In this document: positions 1-5,569 of the stretch, piece by piece | Numbering within the stretch: the stretch's first letter is position 1 | Layout of the letters: each line of letters starts with the position of its first letter | Notes under the pieces: model-generated | Database searches by the model: none | Seen by the model: only the letters and a program-made list of their open reading frames with translations | Told to the model about the DNA's origin: nothing | Assembly (NCBI GenBank): GCA_046760705.1 | Contig: JBHIER010000244.1 | Location: forward strand, 1-5,634 | From: JBHIER01 sp046760705 [NCBI: bacterium] | GTDB taxonomy: Bacteria > JBHIER01 > G020348925 | Direction of reading: 5' to 3' | DNA: 5,634 nt | Program-made: the position numbers and the translations under genes

Positions 1-978
1 ATCGACCTGTCGGGTCCGCGTCTCTCCGACGCGTTTGATCTCTCCCTCCTGGAGGACGCGGAGCAGTTTGGTTTGAATGTTAGGGCTGATATCGCCGATC
101 TCATCCAGGAAGAAGGTTCCGCCGTCGGCCGCCTCAAAAAGCCCCTTCTTGTCCTCCACTGCCCCGGTGAAGGAGCCCTTCTTGTGGCCGAAGAGCTCGC
201 TCTCCAAGAGGGTCTCGGTGAGGGCTCCGCAGTATTGGGCCACGAAGGGGCCACCTTTTCGCCTCCCGTTGTAGTGGACGGCCCGGGCGATGAGCTCTTT
301 TCCGGTGCCGCTCTCCCCCTGTATCAGTACGGAGACGTCGGAGTCGGCGATCCTTTCGACAATGTCCAACACCTGCCGCATCTTTCTGCTCTGACCGATG
401 ATGCCCTCAAACCGAAACTTCTCCCCCACCTCCTTTTTAAGCCTAATGTTCTCCGCTCGAAGCTTCTCATATAGTCTGGCATTCTCGATGGCCACGGCCG
501 CCTGATTGGCGAAGGCAGTGAGAAAGGCCAAGCTCTCCTGAGTGAACCTACGCCGCTGGCTGCGGCTGTCGACGTAAATACATCCGATCAGACGGTCCCT
601 CAGGCGCAGGGGCACACAGGCCACAGAGAGGATGCCGTGAAAGACCACGCTCTCAGACCCTTTGAACCGCGGATCCTCCTGGGCGTCGTGGGTGAGGATC
701 GGCCTCCCACCCTCTAAAATGGCCTGAACAACGCTGGTGGATATCTGGGTGGTGTCCTTGATCGTCTCCTCCGAAATGTTGCGGGCCACCATCACCGACA
801 TCTCCCCGGAGGTGCTGTCGCCCAGGATGAGGAACCCGCGCTCTGCCGTCAAAGTCTTCATAGCCGTATCCATCACCTTGTTCAAAAGGGGGTCGATCTC
901 CTGGATGGAATTGATCTCTTGACTGATGGCCAACAGGGCGTCGAAGTGGCCTTTCTCAATGGCCATCGATTCTTCCAT
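1..978 (-). CDS. GAF-AAA+ sigma-54-dependent transcriptional activator, C-terminus missing
   Basis: Bacterial enhancer-binding protein that would use ATP hydrolysis to open promoters held by sigma-54 RNA polymerase. The 326 visible residues begin with a GAF sensor domain (about 28-168, ending in the typical [16 protein letters not shown] helix). A short linker helix follows, then the sigma-54 interaction AAA+ domain from about 190. Visible AAA+ motifs are Walker A GESGTGKE (221-228), ELFGH (261-265), a GSFTGA loop (268-273, Ser replacing the usual Ala) and Walker B with FLDE (290-293). The frame runs off the window just before the sensor I region, so the rest of the ATPase and the expected Fis-type DNA-binding helix are not seen. 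There is no receiver or FHA domain at the N-terminus, so input probably comes through GAF (ligand unknown). Residue 249 is Tyr (AQYCGAL) where relatives usually have Asn. The ATG at 976-978 directly follows the stop of the lipoprotein gene, with GGAGGAG eight bases upstream; ATG at 966 is a weaker alternative. Family assignment is secure; the regulated genes are unknown. Confidence 0.95.
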   Translation of the reverse strand, partial: MEESMAIEKGHFDALLAISQEINSIQEIDPLLNKVMDTAMKTLTAERGFLILGDSTSGEMSVMVARNISEETIKDTTQISTSVVQAILEGGRPILTHDAQEDPRFKGSESVVFHGILSVACVPLRLRDRLIGCIYVDSRSQRRRFTQESLAFLTAFANQAAVAIENARLYEKLRAENIRLKKEVGEKFRFEGIIGQSRKMRQVLDIVERIADSDVSVLIQGESGTGKELIARAVHYNGRRKGGPFVAQYCGALTETLLESELFGHKKGSFTGAVEDKKGLFEAADGGTFFLDEIGDISPNIQTKLLRVLQEGEIKRVGETRTRQVD

Positions 979-1989
979 CTATCTTTCTCCTCCGACCCAA
1001 AACGTGACGTACGGAGACTTGCTGATGTTGCCGAATTCGTCCACCACCCAAACGGCCCAATAATGGGACCACCGACTGTCGAGGGGGTCGCTCACAGTTA
1101 CCGATGTCGTATCCGGAGGGATGCCCTCTCGGTGCCACCCCGATGAGAAAGCGTTCTTCACATCAACGGTATAGGTGAAAGTAAAAGGGGCGGAGAAGGC
1201 GGCCCAGACCAGAAGGGGCTGAGAGTCCACCACCTCCTGTTCACTGGGGGTAACAGTTGAGGGCGATGGGTGAATGATGCGCACCAGATGTTCCGGGGGG
1301 GCATCGCTCCTGAGCCCGATCCTATCCCAGGCAGAAAAGACCACCTCCTTCCCCACCAGCGCCTCGAGGGACTCTCCTGCGATCTCCTCCGCAGAGACCG
1401 TGAGGGAGAAGCGATTCGTGTTCGGAATGAGGATGAGCTCTTTACGAAACCCGAGAGCCTCAACCCGAACCACGGCAGAATCGATGTCCGAAAGGCCGTC
1501 GGGATCGTTCACTTGGGCCTCAAAGTGGAAAAAGTAGCGGTCGTCGGACGGAGAGGGTCTGTCGTGCTCGGAACCGATCCGGATGTCCAAGAAATATGGC
1601 AGGCCGTCGAGGGAAAAGTTGGCAGCATGGCTTTGCCCGGCAACGATCTCAACGGTCATAGAGTCTTGAGCATATCCAGACTTTCTGGCGATCACTTCGA
1701 TGGTGCCACTGGGAATGTTATCAATTGTGTAAAACCCGTCACCATCGGTGAGGCTAGAGCTCCCAGGGGGATTGAGGGACACTGTGACCCCCTCAATCCC
1801 TTCGGACGGCCGATATATTCTGGTGACCCTCCCGGTGAGCCTCCCCTCGTCGCTATATCCCTCAGACTTGGGGTCAAAGGGATTGTCGCGCTTTGCATCA
1901 GGCATACAGCCCGATACGACGATGAGGAGTATACCGGTGATGACTTTCAGAATATCTTTCACCGAAGCCCTCTTCTCTCGCCTCAACAT
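979..1989 (-). CDS. Probable surface lipoprotein with carboxypeptidase-regulatory-like beta-sandwich domain
   Basis: A 336-residue protein with a lipoprotein signal: basic start (MLRREKR), hydrophobic stretch (about 13-25) and lipobox VSGC, with the acylated Cys at 28. The +2 residue is Met, not Asp, so an E. coli-type inner-membrane retention signal is absent and outer-membrane placement is plausible. A DNPFDP motif follows (35-40); such a motif is common just after the lipid-anchored Cys in lipoproteins of several diderm phyla. Residues about 48-128 look like a carboxypeptidase regulatory-like (transthyretin-type) domain (GRLTGRV, TDGDGFYTIDNIPSG, ARKSGY). Residues about 130-240 and 245-336 look like two more beta-sandwich, possibly fibronectin-like, domains; the last has SHYWAVWVVDEFGN. 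No catalytic residues are recognised, so binding or structural roles are most likely. The frame is open upstream to an ATG at 2097, but the promoter at 2024-2052 lies inside that extension and the signal peptide starts at 1989, so 1989 was chosen. GGGAGG lies 11 bases upstream. It is the first gene of a unit with the sigma-54 activator. Lipoprotein status is well supported; exact function is unknown. Confidence 0.88.
   Translation of the reverse strand: MLRREKRASVKDILKVITGILLIVVSGCMPDAKRDNPFDPKSEGYSDEGRLTGRVTRIYRPSEGIEGVTVSLNPPGSSSLTDGDGFYTIDNIPSGTIEVIARKSGYAQDSMTVEIVAGQSHAANFSLDGLPYFLDIRIGSEHDRPSPSDDRYFFHFEAQVNDPDGLSDIDSAVVRVEALGFRKELILIPNTNRFSLTVSAEEIAGESLEALVGKEVVFSAWDRIGLRSDAPPEHLVRIIHPSPSTVTPSEQEVVDSQPLLVWAAFSAPFTFTYTVDVKNAFSSGWHREGIPPDTTSVTVSDPLDSRWSHYWAVWVVDEFGNISKSPYVTFWVGGER
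987..993 (-). promoter_or_regulatory. Strong ribosome binding site for the sigma-54 activator, inside the lipoprotein gene
   Basis: GGAGGAG on the minus strand lies eight bases before the activator ATG and within the last codons of the upstream lipoprotein gene. With the TAGATG junction this suggests translational coupling, so the two proteins are probably made together from one mRNA. Confidence 0.8.
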
Positions 1990-2023
1990 CGTATTCACGG
2001 CCTCCCTCTTGGCGTCGTCACTC

Positions 2024-2052
2024 AATATAAAACAAGTTCTTAGTGGTTGCAA
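2024..2052 (-). promoter_or_regulatory. Sigma-70 promoter of the lipoprotein/activator unit
   Basis: On the minus strand, -35 TTGCAA (2047-2052) and -10 TATATT (2024-2029) are separated by exactly 17 bases. Transcription would start near 2017, giving a leader of about 28 bases before the ATG at 1989. The two hexamers and the spacing are identical to those of the tRNA-Pro promoter at 3868-3896, which strengthens both calls. This placement argues against starts upstream of 2017. Confidence 0.72.
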
Positions 2053-2132
2053 GTTCAAAATCGTTGGGCCGGTAAGATGCAACCCCTGGCCTTCCAACCC
2101 ATATCTCGAGAATCGGTCGGCTCCTCAGCACC

Positions 2133-2158
2133 AAAAATTTGAAAAAACCGAAATTTTT
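2133..2158. repeat. AT-rich 8-base inverted repeat, UP-element-like
   Basis: AAAAATTT (2133-2140) and its exact reverse complement AAATTTTT (2151-2158) flank a 10-base centre containing an A-run. The repeat ends two bases before the -35 box of the tRNA-Ala promoter, where the alpha subunit of RNA polymerase contacts UP elements made of phased A/T tracts. An UP element is therefore the simplest reading. An operator for a dimeric regulator is possible, because the repeat sits between two divergent promoters. Confidence 0.5.
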
Positions 2159-2160
2159 AC

Positions 2161-2189
2161 TTGACAAAAAGGATTTAATGTGTTACACT
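2161..2189 (+). promoter_or_regulatory. Strong sigma-70 promoter of tRNA-Ala (possibly also gpsA)
   Basis: A consensus -35 TTGACA (2161-2166), a 17-base spacer and -10 TACACT (2184-2189), with TGT just before the -10 as an extended -10 element. The start point should be near 2196, giving a leader of about 48 bases before the mature tRNA. A/T tracts lie directly upstream. Confidence 0.85.
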
Positions 2190-2243
2190 CTAAGTATGTA
2201 AGGGTTGTGGCTGTACCGGGGCCATCACGTGGTGAGAAAAGGT

Positions 2244-2320
2244 GGGGCTGTAGCTCAGATGGGATGAGCGCTTGTCTGGCAGACAAGAGGTCACGGGTTC
2301 GATCCCCGTCAGCTCCACCA
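2244..2320 (+). tRNA. tRNA-Ala (anticodon GGC)
   Basis: A complete cloverleaf. The acceptor stem GGGGCTG pairs with CAGCTCC and contains the G3:U70 pair that is the main identity signal for alanyl-tRNA synthetase. The D stem is GCTC/GAGC and the anticodon stem CTTGT/ACAAG closes loop CTGGCAG, with anticodon GGC at 2278-2280. The variable loop is five bases, the T stem ACGGG/CCCGT closes loop TTCGATC, the discriminator is A, and the 3' CCA is encoded (2318-2320). It reads GCC, and GCU by wobble. Confidence 0.98.
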
Positions 2321-2374
2321 AGATCTTGGCAGAGAGGGAACTGACCTGTTTGGCTGGTGAGACAATTTGAGCTG

Positions 2375-2412
2375 AGACCTCCTTGGCAGACCGAATAGGG
2401 GGTCTTTTTGTT
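2375..2412 (+). terminator. Intrinsic terminator between tRNA-Ala and gpsA
   Basis: AGACCTCC (2375-2382) can pair over eight positions, one of them G:U, with GGGGGTCT (2398-2405) around a 15-base loop, followed by a T-run (2405-2409) and further T residues. A second AGACC at 2388-2392 can compete for the same GGTCT, giving an alternative short hairpin. The T-run ends about five bases before the gpsA ribosome binding site, so this element is also positioned to attenuate gpsA. Confidence 0.75.
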
Positions 2413-2413
2413 T

Positions 2414-2417
2414 GAGG
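2414..2417 (+). promoter_or_regulatory. Ribosome binding site supporting the TTG start of gpsA
   Basis: GAGG lies ten bases before TTG at 2428. An in-frame TGA at 2413-2415 excludes any longer gpsA, and no ATG or GTG occurs in frame between the TGA and the nucleotide-binding motif, so TTG at 2428 is the only reasonable start. Confidence 0.6.
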
Positions 2418-2427
2418 CGGTCGCCAT

Positions 2428-3453
2428 TTGTCTGATGCGAGTGATACGAAAAGTGTAGCGATCCTTGGGGCAGGGAGTTGGGGCATAACTTTAGCCTGCC
2501 ACTTGAAGCGATGCGGAAGCGATGTCTCCCTCTGGGAGTTTCGGCCGGAGGTGGCGGAGAGGCTGCGCCGGGAGCGGCAGAACCCCGATCTTCTCGCTGG
2601 GGCCATTTTGCCTGAGGAGATTTTGGTCTCTTCAGATCTGGAGGATCTCGTCTCGGGTCAAGTGGGGATGCTGGTTTTCGCTGTTCCCTCGCACGTGCTC
2701 CGGGAGGTAGCCCGGAAGGTCGCCCCTTTTATTGTTAATGCGCCCCTCATTGTCAGTGGGGTGAAGGGGATCGAAAACGGGACATTCAGGCGAATGTCCG
2801 AAGTTCTTGCAGAGGAGCTTCCCGACAATCTTCGAAACCGCACTGCTGTTCTCTCCGGCCCCAGCCATGCAGAGGAGGTAAGTCGTCAGATCCCCACCTC
2901 TGTGGTGGTAGCTTCAAGCGATCGAGACGTGGCCGAAGCTGTGCAAAGGAGGTTCATTTCACCCTATTTCCGAGTGTATACGGATCAGGACGTGGTCGGA
3001 GTGGAGTTGGGCGGTGCGCTGAAGAATATTATTGCCATTGCAGCCGGGATATCGGACGGTTTGGGATTTGGGGACAATGCGAAGGGAGCGCTGCTAACGC
3101 GCGGCCTGGCAGAGATCACCCGATTGGGGGTAAGCATGGGGGCCGAGGCATCCACCTTCGCCGGGCTGTCGGGTGTGGGCGATCTCATCACCACATGCTT
3201 GAGTCGCTACAGTCGCAACCGGTATGTGGGCCAAGAGATCGGAAAGGGGAAATCCTTGTCCCAAGTACTCGAAGGTATGGTCATGATCGCTGAAGGGGTC
3301 ATGACCACCAAAGCGGCCCACCAATTGGCTCAGCAATATCATGTGGAGATGCCTATTACGAACGAGGTGTACGCCGTGCTCTTTGAGGGCAAGGATCCTG
3401 CGCGGGCCGTGGCCGATCTGATGATGCGGGCCGCCAAGGCTGAGAAGTGGTGA
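2428..3453 (+). CDS. gpsA: NAD(P)H-dependent glycerol-3-phosphate dehydrogenase
   Basis: Reduces dihydroxyacetone phosphate to sn-glycerol 3-phosphate in the cytoplasm, the backbone precursor of membrane phospholipids. The 341-residue length is usual for the family. The N-terminal Rossmann domain has GAGSWG (14-19). Other conserved features are VSGVKGIE (109-116, with Lys113 near the active site), SGPSHAEE (143-150), and VELGGALKNI (192-201) with the catalytic Lys199. GDNAKGALLTRGLAEI (215-230) follows, then GLSGVGDLITTC (246-257) and SRNR (262-265), which contributes to substrate phosphate and coenzyme binding. All key residues expected for an active enzyme are present. It starts with TTG. 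A terminator ends just upstream and there is no convincing promoter between the tRNA and the gene, so expression may depend on read-through from the tRNA-Ala promoter. The MerR-type gene follows after 20 bases and is probably co-transcribed. Confidence 0.97.
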   Translation: MSDASDTKSVAILGAGSWGITLACHLKRCGSDVSLWEFRPEVAERLRRERQNPDLLAGAILPEEILVSSDLEDLVSGQVGMLVFAVPSHVLREVARKVAPFIVNAPLIVSGVKGIENGTFRRMSEVLAEELPDNLRNRTAVLSGPSHAEEVSRQIPTSVVVASSDRDVAEAVQRRFISPYFRVYTDQDVVGVELGGALKNIIAIAAGISDGLGFGDNAKGALLTRGLAEITRLGVSMGAEASTFAGLSGVGDLITTCLSRYSRNRYVGQEIGKGKSLSQVLEGMVMIAEGVMTTKAAHQLAQQYHVEMPITNEVYAVLFEGKDPARAVADLMMRAAKAEKW

Positions 3454-3458
3454 CCGCA

Positions 3459-3465
3459 GGGGAGG
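3459..3465 (+). promoter_or_regulatory. Ribosome binding site fixing the start of the MerR-type gene
   Basis: GGGGAGG lies eight bases before GTG at 3474. The same frame is open to GTG codons at 3447 and 3450 that overlap the end of gpsA, but those have no comparable site, so the start at 3474 is preferred. Confidence 0.7.
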
Positions 3466-3473
3466 AATTGGTC

Positions 3474-3824
3474 GTGGCAGATTCGCCGACAAAGCTCTAC
3501 TATTCCATCAGCGAGGTGAGCAGACTGACCGACCTGAAGCAACATGTTCTGCGTTTCTGGGAGACCGAATTCCCTGCTCTGCGTCCGAAGAAGAATCGGG
3601 CCGGCAACCGAGCCTACCGGATCAAAGATATCAAACTGATCTTTTTGATCAAACACCTCCTGTATAACGAGAAATACACCATAAAGGGGGCCAGAGAGAG
3701 ACTGAAAAAATCCCAGAAGGAACGCTCCGGTCAGTTGGAATTATCCTTCGAAGAGCTTCGGACCAGAGACCTCCTGTTTCAGATACGCCAGGGGTTGAGA
3801 GAGGTACTTGCCCTTCTGGAATAG
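3474..3824 (+). CDS. Small MerR-family transcriptional regulator
   Basis: A 116-residue protein of the MerR HTH superfamily. Residues about 8-77 form the winged helix-turn-helix: YYSISEVSRLTDLKQHVLRF carries the first two helices, followed by WETEFPALRP, RAGNRAYR (wing) and IKDIKLIFLIKHLLYNEKYTIKGARERL. The remaining residues (about 80-116) are charged and helical, matching the dimerisation coiled coil of the family. There is no effector-binding domain and no metal-binding Cys cluster, so it is not a classical metal or drug sensor. Similar short MerR proteins occur near ihfA and tRNA-Pro in deltaproteobacterial genomes (from memory). The GTG start at 3474 is chosen on its ribosome binding site. 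It probably shares a transcript with gpsA. No clear terminator follows, so its mRNA may run into tRNA-Pro. The target genes are unknown. Confidence 0.88.
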   Translation: MADSPTKLYYSISEVSRLTDLKQHVLRFWETEFPALRPKKNRAGNRAYRIKDIKLIFLIKHLLYNEKYTIKGARERLKKSQKERSGQLELSFEELRTRDLLFQIRQGLREVLALLE

Positions 3825-3867
3825 AGCTCGCACCCCGTTTTCAGGTGACAAAAAGCCAATTTTTTTC

Positions 3868-3896
3868 TTGCAAGCATGCTCGCTTTTTGGTATATT
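3868..3896 (+). promoter_or_regulatory. Sigma-70 promoter of tRNA-Pro
   Basis: -35 TTGCAA (3868-3873), a 17-base spacer and -10 TATATT (3891-3896), preceded by A- and T-tracts (3850-3866) resembling an UP element. Initiation at a purine around 3902-3904 would leave only about two to four bases before the mature tRNA 5' end. The hexamers and spacing match the lipoprotein promoter on the other strand. Confidence 0.8.
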
Positions 3897-3905
3897 GAAT
3901 CGGAT

Positions 3906-3982
3906 CGGGGCGTAGCGCAGTCCGGTAGCGCACCAGCATGGGGGGCTGGTGGTCGCTGGTTCAAATCCAGTCGCCCCGACCA
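3906..3982 (+). tRNA. tRNA-Pro (anticodon GGG)
   Basis: A complete cloverleaf. The acceptor stem CGGGGCG pairs with CGCCCCG, including the C1:G72 pair typical of bacterial tRNA-Pro, with discriminator A73. The D stem is GCGC/GCGC and the anticodon stem CCAGC/GCTGG closes loop ATGGGGG, with anticodon GGG at 3940-3942. The five-base variable loop is followed by T stem GCTGG/CCAGT with loop TTCAAAT, and the 3' CCA is encoded (3980-3982). It reads CCC, and CCU by wobble. Confidence 0.98.
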
Positions 3983-4007
3983 TTTTTGATAAGAAAACCA
4001 TTCCAGG

Positions 4008-4034
4008 GAGCAGAGTTTCCTTCTGCTCTTTTTT
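4008..4034 (+). terminator. Intrinsic terminator after tRNA-Pro
   Basis: GAGCAGAG (4008-4015) pairs with TTCTGCTC (4021-4028), the innermost pair being G:U, around a five-base loop. Six T residues follow (4029-4034). It ends 35 bases before the surE start codon. Confidence 0.85.
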
Positions 4035-4069
4035 GTTAGCGCTGGCCAACACGACAGACTCTTCAAACC

Positions 4070-4864
4070 ATGTTGATCCTCATTACGAACGACGACGGAG
4101 TGGAGGCGAAAGGGCTCCAGACCCTTCGTTCTATCCTGTCGAAGGAGTGGCATACGGTTGTCGTCGCCCCGGATCGGGAGCAGAGTGCCACCAGCCATTC
4201 CCTCACCCTCAATCGGCCTCTCAAAATTTGTGAGTTGCAGGGTGACGTTTACAGTGTCGACGGTACTCCCACAGACTGTGTGATGTTTGCGGTCTACAAC
4301 CTGTTGGACCAGAAACCCGATCTCGTCATATCGGGCATCAATCATGGGGCCAATCTCGCCGACGATGTGACCTACTCCGGAACAGTGGCTGCCGCCATCG
4401 AGGGTACACTGCTGTCGATTCCCTCTGTGGCCATCTCCGTGCCAAAAGATGGGAATCCGACCTTCGATCGGTATAATATCTTCGAGCATGCAGCCCACTT
4501 TTCGGTTCGGCTGGTGGAGATCATCGCCCGAGAAGGTATGCCCGAGGACACGCTCCTCAATGTCAACGTCCCCAATTGTGCTTGGGACAAGATTGGCGGG
4601 GTGCGGATCACCCATCTGGGCAAGCGCATCTATCGCGATGTCATCGAGCGGCAAACTGGACCGGATGGCCAATCGTACTTTCGCATCGGTGGCAGCGCCC
4701 CGGACTGGGAGGGGGGTGAGGACTCCGACGTGGCCGCCATCGACCGGAATATGATCTCCGTCACGCCGCTCCGTCTGGATCTCACCAATTACGGAGCCAT
4801 GAAGCAGTTGAGGCGGTGGAGGTTTTGGCACAAAACGGAGGGCTTATCCGCCATTCCACTGTGA
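4070..4864 (+). CDS. surE: 5'/3'-nucleotidase SurE
   Basis: A metal-dependent phosphatase that removes phosphate from nucleoside 5'- or 3'-monophosphates; some members also act on short polyphosphate. It is linked to survival under stress and in stationary phase. The 264 residues start exactly like the family (MLILITNDDG). Asp8, Asp9, Ser39 (in APDREQSA) and Asn91 (in SGINHG) match the metal-binding set. Other conserved parts are SLTLNRPL (44-51), VDGTPTDC (63-70) and TYSGTVAAAIEG (101-112), so an active enzyme is expected. The ATG at 4070 has no recognisable Shine-Dalgarno sequence, and an in-frame TAG at 4037 rules out a longer form. An imperfect hairpin (4035-4050) lies in the leader. The tRNA-Pro terminator is just upstream and no separate promoter is visible, so read-through expression is possible. 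pcm follows after 60 bases, the common surE-pcm pairing. Confidence 0.97.
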   Translation: MLILITNDDGVEAKGLQTLRSILSKEWHTVVVAPDREQSATSHSLTLNRPLKICELQGDVYSVDGTPTDCVMFAVYNLLDQKPDLVISGINHGANLADDVTYSGTVAAAIEGTLLSIPSVAISVPKDGNPTFDRYNIFEHAAHFSVRLVEIIAREGMPEDTLLNVNVPNCAWDKIGGVRITHLGKRIYRDVIERQTGPDGQSYFRIGGSAPDWEGGEDSDVAAIDRNMISVTPLRLDLTNYGAMKQLRRWRFWHKTEGLSAIPL

Positions 4865-4911
4865 AGATGTGAACAGAATCACCATTTTCGGCCCCCTACA
4901 CACGCCACATC

Positions 4912-4916
4912 AGGAG
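4912..4916 (+). promoter_or_regulatory. Ribosome binding site supporting the TTG start of pcm
   Basis: AGGAG lies eight bases before TTG at 4925. The first in-frame ATG is nine codons further on and lacks such a site, so the TTG start is preferred. Confidence 0.7.
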
Positions 4917-4924
4917 AACTCTTT

Positions 4925-5569
4925 TTGGACTACACCATTGCTCGGGAGCGCATGGTCAGGACCCAACTGGTTCCCAGAAGCATCAAAGACAGAAGGGTTT
5001 TGGAGGCCATGGGCACTGTTCCACGCCACAGATTCGTGCCCAAGGAGCTGTGGAGCCGCGCCTACGGGGATCACCCCTTGCCCATCGGTCAGGGCCAGAC
5101 CATATCGCAGCCATACATGGTGGCCCTCATGACGGAGCAGTTGCAGTTGGAGGAGAACAGCAAGGTTCTTGAGATCGGAACCGGTTCAGGCTACCAGGCT
5201 GCTGTTCTGGCCGAGCTGGCCACCCGTGTCTTTTCCATCGAGCGGGTGCCGGAGTTGGCCTCCTTGGCCAGAAGAACTCTCGATGCTCTGGGATACAGCA
5301 ACATCATCATTCGCACCGGTGACGGCACCCTGGGCTGGAAGGAGTTCGCCCCTTTCGATCGGATTATGGTTACGGCCGGCGCTCCGGACGTGCCTCAGGC
5401 GTTGGTGGAACAGTTGGCTGACGGCGGTCGGATCGTTATCCCCATAGGCAACACCCTTTTGCAGACCCTGATGGTGGTGAAAAGAAGGGGGGAGAAGGTA
5501 AAAAGAGAAGAGGTGTGCGGCTGCACCTTTGTGCCGCTGATCGGTGAACAGGGTTGGGAGAATGGTTGA
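4925..5569 (+). CDS. pcm: Protein-L-isoaspartate O-methyltransferase
   Basis: Transfers a methyl group from S-adenosylmethionine to the abnormal carboxyl of L-isoaspartyl residues, starting repair of aged proteins in the cytoplasm. The 214 residues are a typical length. The N-terminal part carries VPRHRFVP (32-39) and the family signature LPIGQGQTISQPYMVA (52-67), with the active-site Ser61. The SAM-binding Rossmann fold follows: motif I VLEIGTGSGYQAAVLAE (81-97), an acidic residue Glu106 after the next strand (VFSIERV), TGDGTLGW (131-138), FDRIMVTAGAP (144-154) and GGRIVIPIG (167-175). The end FVPLIGEQGW is also family-typical. No key residue is missing. The start is TTG. It lies downstream of surE on the same strand, probably in one transcript, and its last eight bases overlap the next gene. 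Confidence 0.97.
   Translation: MDYTIARERMVRTQLVPRSIKDRRVLEAMGTVPRHRFVPKELWSRAYGDHPLPIGQGQTISQPYMVALMTEQLQLEENSKVLEIGTGSGYQAAVLAELATRVFSIERVPELASLARRTLDALGYSNIIIRTGDGTLGWKEFAPFDRIMVTAGAPDVPQALVEQLADGGRIVIPIGNTLLQTLMVVKRRGEKVKREEVCGCTFVPLIGEQGWENG

Noticed and set aside
73-474. Plus-strand open frame of 133 codons
   Set aside because: Antisense to the AAA+ domain, which shows Walker A, Walker B and the sigma-54 loop on the minus strand.
1270-2043. Plus-strand open frame of 257 codons
   Set aside because: Antisense to the lipoprotein gene, which has a signal peptide, promoter and ribosome binding site; no known motif on the plus strand.
1990-2097. N-terminal extension of the lipoprotein frame to an ATG at 2097
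   Set aside because: It would put 36 residues before a normal lipoprotein signal peptide and start upstream of the promoter at 2024-2052.
2078-2097. Sigma-54-like -24/-12 element on the minus strand (GG ... TTGCA) upstream of the lipoprotein gene
   Set aside because: The distance between the GG and GC pairs is 9 bases rather than the required 10 and the rest of the -24 box does not match.
2125-2427. Minus-strand open frame containing GDRTRDLL and antisense to tRNA-Ala
   Set aside because: This peptide is a well-known spurious translation of the tRNA antisense strand; the cloverleaf fully explains the sequence.
3849-3889. Inverted repeat CAAAAAGC/GCTTTTTG as a terminator for the MerR-type gene
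   Set aside because: The stem is A/T-rich with a 25-base loop and lies across the tRNA-Pro promoter; it is better explained as promoter-associated A/T tracts.
3741-4831. Minus-strand open frames across tRNA-Pro and surE, including a GRLDLNQRP peptide
   Set aside because: They are antisense to a perfect tRNA and to surE, whose protein has all family motifs; the peptide is another common false tRNA translation.
4869-5132. Plus-strand open frame starting in the surE-pcm gap
   Set aside because: It runs out of frame through pcm, has no ribosome binding site and no recognisable motif.
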